Positions 32,483-34,979 of a DNA stretch of 34,979 nucleotides are shown here, piece after piece. The stretch is from assembly GCA_002409285.1 (NCBI GenBank), contig DHUT01000010.1, forward strand, positions 39,776 through 74,754, given 5' to 3'. The notes below the pieces were generated by a model. It saw only the letters and a program-made list of their open reading frames with translations, was not told where the DNA came from and searched no databases. Source of the stretch: Firmicutes bacterium UBA5227. Its GTDB lineage: Bacteria > Bacillota > Clostridia > Tissierellales > Sedimentibacteraceae. The number at the start of each line of letters is the position of its first letter. Position 1 is the first letter of the stretch. The translations under genes and the position numbers were made by a program.

Positions 32483-32527
32483 GTTTTCAAGGTGGTAAAA
32501 AAGTGATATACTTTTTCTATAAAGTAT
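32483..32527 (+). promoter_or_regulatory. Promoter and possible operator of the LuxR-type gene
   Basis: TATACT (32507-32512) preceded by TGA forms an extended -10, with TTTTCA 18 bases upstream. The inverted repeat ATACTTT (32508-32514) / AAAGTAT (32521-32527) overlaps the -10 box and could bind a repressor or the regulator itself. Confidence 0.5.
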
Positions 32528-32565
32528 CAGACACCTAAAATAAAGAAGAAAAGAGAACAAAGCAT

Positions 32566-33660
32566 ATGTTGTTTGATGAAAAAACACAAAATGAATTTGC
32601 ATATGAAATGATGGAAACGATGGTCTCAGCCACAGAGATTTTCAATACCGTGCTGTTGAATAATTTAAAAAAGTATTTTTGCATCTATAATGCATATATA
32701 ACAGTCTTCGATTTTGAGGGAAAGTTTTTGTCTCTTACAGACTTGAATCGTTTGTATATCGGTACGGAGCATCCATATTTCTCCATTGCAGAGAAAGACA
32801 TATGTGCAAGAAAAATCAATGAAGAATGTCGCAAAGATAATATGTGGCACGACAACATAAGACCATATATTTACAGAACGTCAGATCTTTTGTTGCAGAA
32901 TGATGGAGAAATGACGGAGTATGTTAATTTTTTAAATAAAACGATGCATGTAAAATATCAGGTGATCATGCCGTTTGATATCTACGGATGTATTCATCTA
33001 TGTATTTATCGCAGGGAAGGTGAACAGGATTTTTCAAATAGGGATCTGGAGAATTTCGAACAGATTTACAAATATATAGCAAAAACCTTTAAACTATTTA
33101 AAGTGCTGGAAAAGCCGAAAATTATTTCCAATATAAAAGATGAGGTAATTTTGATGAAAGATGATGCATATATCATTACAGATATTGATCATAAGGTGTT
33201 GACCAGCAATCAAAAAGCTCGAGAATATATATCTGCCATGGCAGGAAGTGCGGTAACAGATGAAAAACTCAAGGGAGAGGAGTCTCTCATTTTGTTTATC
33301 CTTCAGGGAGCCTCAGATCAGCTGGTCAAGACAGTTGAGATTAATGGATATATATTTCAAGTATATCCTTTTCCAATGAATTATGTACATGGAATGGTGG
33401 AAATGTATCACTGGATTAATATATATAGGGCAGAGGATCAGGAGGCAATCCGGTCGGTGGTCAATCCGCTGACTCTCACCAAAAGAGAGAAAGAAGTGGC
33501 AGAGCTTCTATGCGATGGGTTATCTTATCAGGCGATTGCGGATGAAATATTCATCAGCTTTCATACAGTGAAAAATCATGTTCAGAATATTTTTTCAAAA
33601 TACAATGTAAATAATCGTTATCAGTTTTATCAGATTTATAAGACACATAATCCAATATAA
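32566..33660 (+). CDS. LuxR-family transcriptional regulator
   Basis: This 364-residue regulator has an N-terminal sensory region of about 180 residues, with a Cys-containing segment ICARKINEECRKDNMWHD that recalls PocR/GAF-like ligand pockets. A PAS-like middle part (about 190-290, ILMKDDAYIITDIDHKVL) follows. The C-terminal LuxR helix-turn-helix (about 305-360) has LTKREKEVAELLCDGLSYQAIADEIFISFHTVKNHV. It has no receiver Asp, so it is not a normal response regulator. It probably senses the substrate of the glycyl-radical enzyme and controls the island. The promoter is its own. Sensory domain identity is an inference. Confidence 0.87.
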   Translation: MLFDEKTQNEFAYEMMETMVSATEIFNTVLLNNLKKYFCIYNAYITVFDFEGKFLSLTDLNRLYIGTEHPYFSIAEKDICARKINEECRKDNMWHDNIRPYIYRTSDLLLQNDGEMTEYVNFLNKTMHVKYQVIMPFDIYGCIHLCIYRREGEQDFSNRDLENFEQIYKYIAKTFKLFKVLEKPKIISNIKDEVILMKDDAYIITDIDHKVLTSNQKAREYISAMAGSAVTDEKLKGEESLILFILQGASDQLVKTVEINGYIFQVYPFPMNYVHGMVEMYHWINIYRAEDQEAIRSVVNPLTLTKREKEVAELLCDGLSYQAIADEIFISFHTVKNHVQNIFSKYNVNNRYQFYQIYKTHNPI

Positions 33661-33684
33661 AGGATATTTGTGGATGGAGGTTAT

Positions 33685-34482
33685 ATGGCGAAATTATCAA
33701 TTATTGAAACCGGTTTGTGGGACGTGCCGAGAAATGAGATAATTCAGGCAGAGACTCCGGATATCTACGCACAGAATCGCAGACATACAATTTGCGGACA
33801 TTGTGTGTTGGTTCAGGACGAAAAGGAGGGGAACATCCTTTGGGATACAGGGATTACATCCGATTGGGAGATGACGTGGCCGGAGCAGTTTAAAAAGGAT
33901 TACACCTTTTATAAATTAAGCAATCTGGAGGAAAAACTAAGAGAGTTGGGGTTGGTACCGGCAGATATTGATCTGCTGATCTGCTCTCATCTTCATTATG
34001 ATCATGCCGGAAATCTGAAAAAGTTTCGGCATACAAGGGCTGGAAAATGTGTTCTGATCAGCGAAGCCGAAGCGCATGAGGCTTTTGTGAAAGTTTCTAT
34101 GAGCCCAGATGGAGTATTCGGTGCATATTTCAGAAATGAAATAATTATGGATGGGATTGGCTATCAGACAATTTCTGAGGACACATGGGTGTCAGATGAT
34201 GTGTTTTTGTTTATTCAAAGAGGACATACGCCGGGCGTAATTGGAATGCTTGTCCGTACGGAGGAGAATGGAAACTTCCTGTTTGTCACAGATGGCATTT
34301 ATTCCAAATTGAATTTTGGACCACCGGTCGTCCTTCCGGGACTTTGTGTAGATCCGAAATCCTACATGGAAAACATTGATCGTATCCGAGCATTGGCCAA
34401 AAAATATGATGCAAAAATTGTGTTTGGACATGATGTCGAAGATTTCAAACAATGGAAATTGTCACCGGAGTGGTATCGATAA
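33685..34482 (+). CDS. Metallo-beta-lactamase-fold hydrolase, lactonase-like
   Basis: This 265-residue protein has the zinc motif SHLHYDHAGN (His-x-His-x-Asp-His, about residues 108-113) and later ligands in RGHTPG, FVTDG and FGHD. The set and order of ligands match N-acyl homoserine lactonase-type members of the fold, which open lactone rings. GGAGG lies before ATG 33685; the GTG five codons earlier is less likely. It is 24 bases after the LuxR gene. The natural substrate is unknown; in this context a lactone or similar ester formed from the pathway is more likely than a quorum signal. Confidence 0.88.
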   Translation: MAKLSIIETGLWDVPRNEIIQAETPDIYAQNRRHTICGHCVLVQDEKEGNILWDTGITSDWEMTWPEQFKKDYTFYKLSNLEEKLRELGLVPADIDLLICSHLHYDHAGNLKKFRHTRAGKCVLISEAEAHEAFVKVSMSPDGVFGAYFRNEIIMDGIGYQTISEDTWVSDDVFLFIQRGHTPGVIGMLVRTEENGNFLFVTDGIYSKLNFGPPVVLPGLCVDPKSYMENIDRIRALAKKYDAKIVFGHDVEDFKQWKLSPEWYR

Positions 34483-34489
34483 ACATGGT

Positions 34490-34513
34490 AGCACAGGAGT
34501 TGTGAGCTTTTTT
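34490..34513 (+). terminator. Weak terminator after the metallo-hydrolase gene
   Basis: AGC-ACA pairs with TGT-(GA)-GCT around GGAGT, with a two-base bulge, followed by six Ts. It marks the right end of the island. Confidence 0.5.
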
Positions 34514-34576
34514 ATAAAATCGGCTGTGAATAGTAACTGAAAATTGTAAAGAGGAAAATTCAAAACAAAAAGGGGA

Positions 34577-34605
34577 TTGACAAAGGAGGTTAAGTAGGCT
34601 ACAAT
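34577..34605 (+). promoter_or_regulatory. Tandem promoter P1
   Basis: TTGACA, 17 bases, TACAAT. This is the first of an array of promoters that run toward the right end of the window, probably for an rRNA operon. Confidence 0.75.
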
Positions 34606-34670
34606 ATAAAAGCATTCAGGTTAGCGGAATTGCGGATAAGACCTTAAAGAAAATAATTTCTAAAATTCAG

Positions 34671-34699
34671 TTGACAATAATAAACAGTTATGTTAAGCT
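34671..34699 (+). promoter_or_regulatory. Tandem promoter P2
   Basis: TTGACA, 17 bases ending in TGT, TAAGCT. The initially transcribed part begins with a sequence ending AAAGCTG that is repeated after P3 and P4. Confidence 0.75.
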
Positions 34700-34757
34700 A
34701 ACAAAGCTGCTCACGAAGGCAGTGATTGAAAAAGCAGACCAAAAGATGAAAAAGTAC

Positions 34758-34786
34758 TTGACAAATAAAAACAAGTATGATAAGCT
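34758..34786 (+). promoter_or_regulatory. Tandem promoter P3
   Basis: TTGACA, 17 bases ending in TGA, TAAGCT, then TTTAAAGCTGTC. The -10 box is the same as in P2. Confidence 0.78.
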
Positions 34787-34840
34787 TTTAAAGCTGTCTC
34801 TAAGGAAAAGAAGTTCTCGAAGACGGCGAAAAAAAAGTAG

Positions 34841-34869
34841 TTGACAACATCTGTAAGATGTAGTAAACT
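34841..34869 (+). promoter_or_regulatory. Tandem promoter P4
   Basis: TTGACA, 17 bases, TAAACT, then ATTAAAGCTGTCC, which forms a GCTGTCC-CAAA-GGACAGC hairpin. A fifth TTGACA follows at 34901-34906 but has no fitting -10 box before the window ends. The next 70 bases hold only a small AGAAC/GTTCT hairpin. Confidence 0.78.
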
Positions 34870-34979
34870 ATTAAAGCTGTCCCAAAGGACAGCAAGAACA
34901 TTGACAATAAAACAGCATAAGAACCTTTGAGAGTTCTAATACAGAATAATAGAACAAAGAAAAGTAAAGAAAGACAAAG

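Noticed and set aside
33685..34482. Quorum-quenching lactonase working with a LuxR quorum receptor
   Set aside because: The neighbouring regulator has no visible acyl homoserine lactone domain, there is no LuxI synthase, and the host is a Firmicute where such signals are not used.
34690..34979. CRISPR array or minisatellite at the right end
   Set aside because: The repeated segments coincide with promoter boxes and start regions, have unequal spacing and lack uniform repeat and spacer structure.

Overview
The window is chromosomal DNA of a low-GC, strictly anaerobic Firmicute, most likely class Clostridia in the broad sense. The reasons are AT-rich intergenic DNA, strong AGGAGG ribosome sites, several TTG starts, SigA-type TTGACA-N17-TATAAT promoters with extended TGn, a CIRCE operator, a c-di-GMP-I riboswitch, a biotin-dependent acyl-CoA carboxyltransferase operon and an oxygen-sensitive glycyl-radical enzyme. 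I cannot name the genus from sequence alone.

Layout. 1-168 is the end of a cold-shock protein. 227-6096 (minus) is an oligopeptide/dipeptide ABC importer operon (binding lipoprotein, two permeases, two ATPases) ending in a small membrane protein. 6529-7419 is a polyprenyl diphosphate synthase, convergent with murC (7446-8819, minus). 9227-11684 holds tsaE-tsaB-rimI plus a membrane-anchored D,D-carboxypeptidase. htpG (minus) follows, with a perfect CIRCE operator. 14045-16303 encodes carboxyltransferase, a small OadG-tail-like subunit and a biotin carrier, without the membrane beta subunit. Then come a divergent dprA-like gene, tRNA-Leu(TAG), a split chromate transporter pair and a GNAT acetyltransferase.

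19433-23723 contains two RNA-controlled units. A c-di-GMP-I riboswitch with its own terminator precedes a secreted transglutaminase-like protein. A long leader with a 37-codon ORF and an intrinsic terminator precedes a Mg2+-type P-type ATPase. 23771-27736 (minus) is a compact type IV pilus/type II secretion-like operon (PilC, four small single-TM proteins, PilT).

28271-34482 looks like an accessory catabolic island: glycyl-radical activase, an unassigned glycyl-radical enzyme, a DUF1097-like membrane protein, a LuxR-type regulator and a metallo-beta-lactamase-fold hydrolase. Its codon use differs from the DNA to the left (more CGT and CTG). It is the best candidate for an undescribed pathway. 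The window ends in a tandem array of TTGACA promoters with repeated initially transcribed sequences, which looks like the upstream region of an rRNA operon lying just outside.
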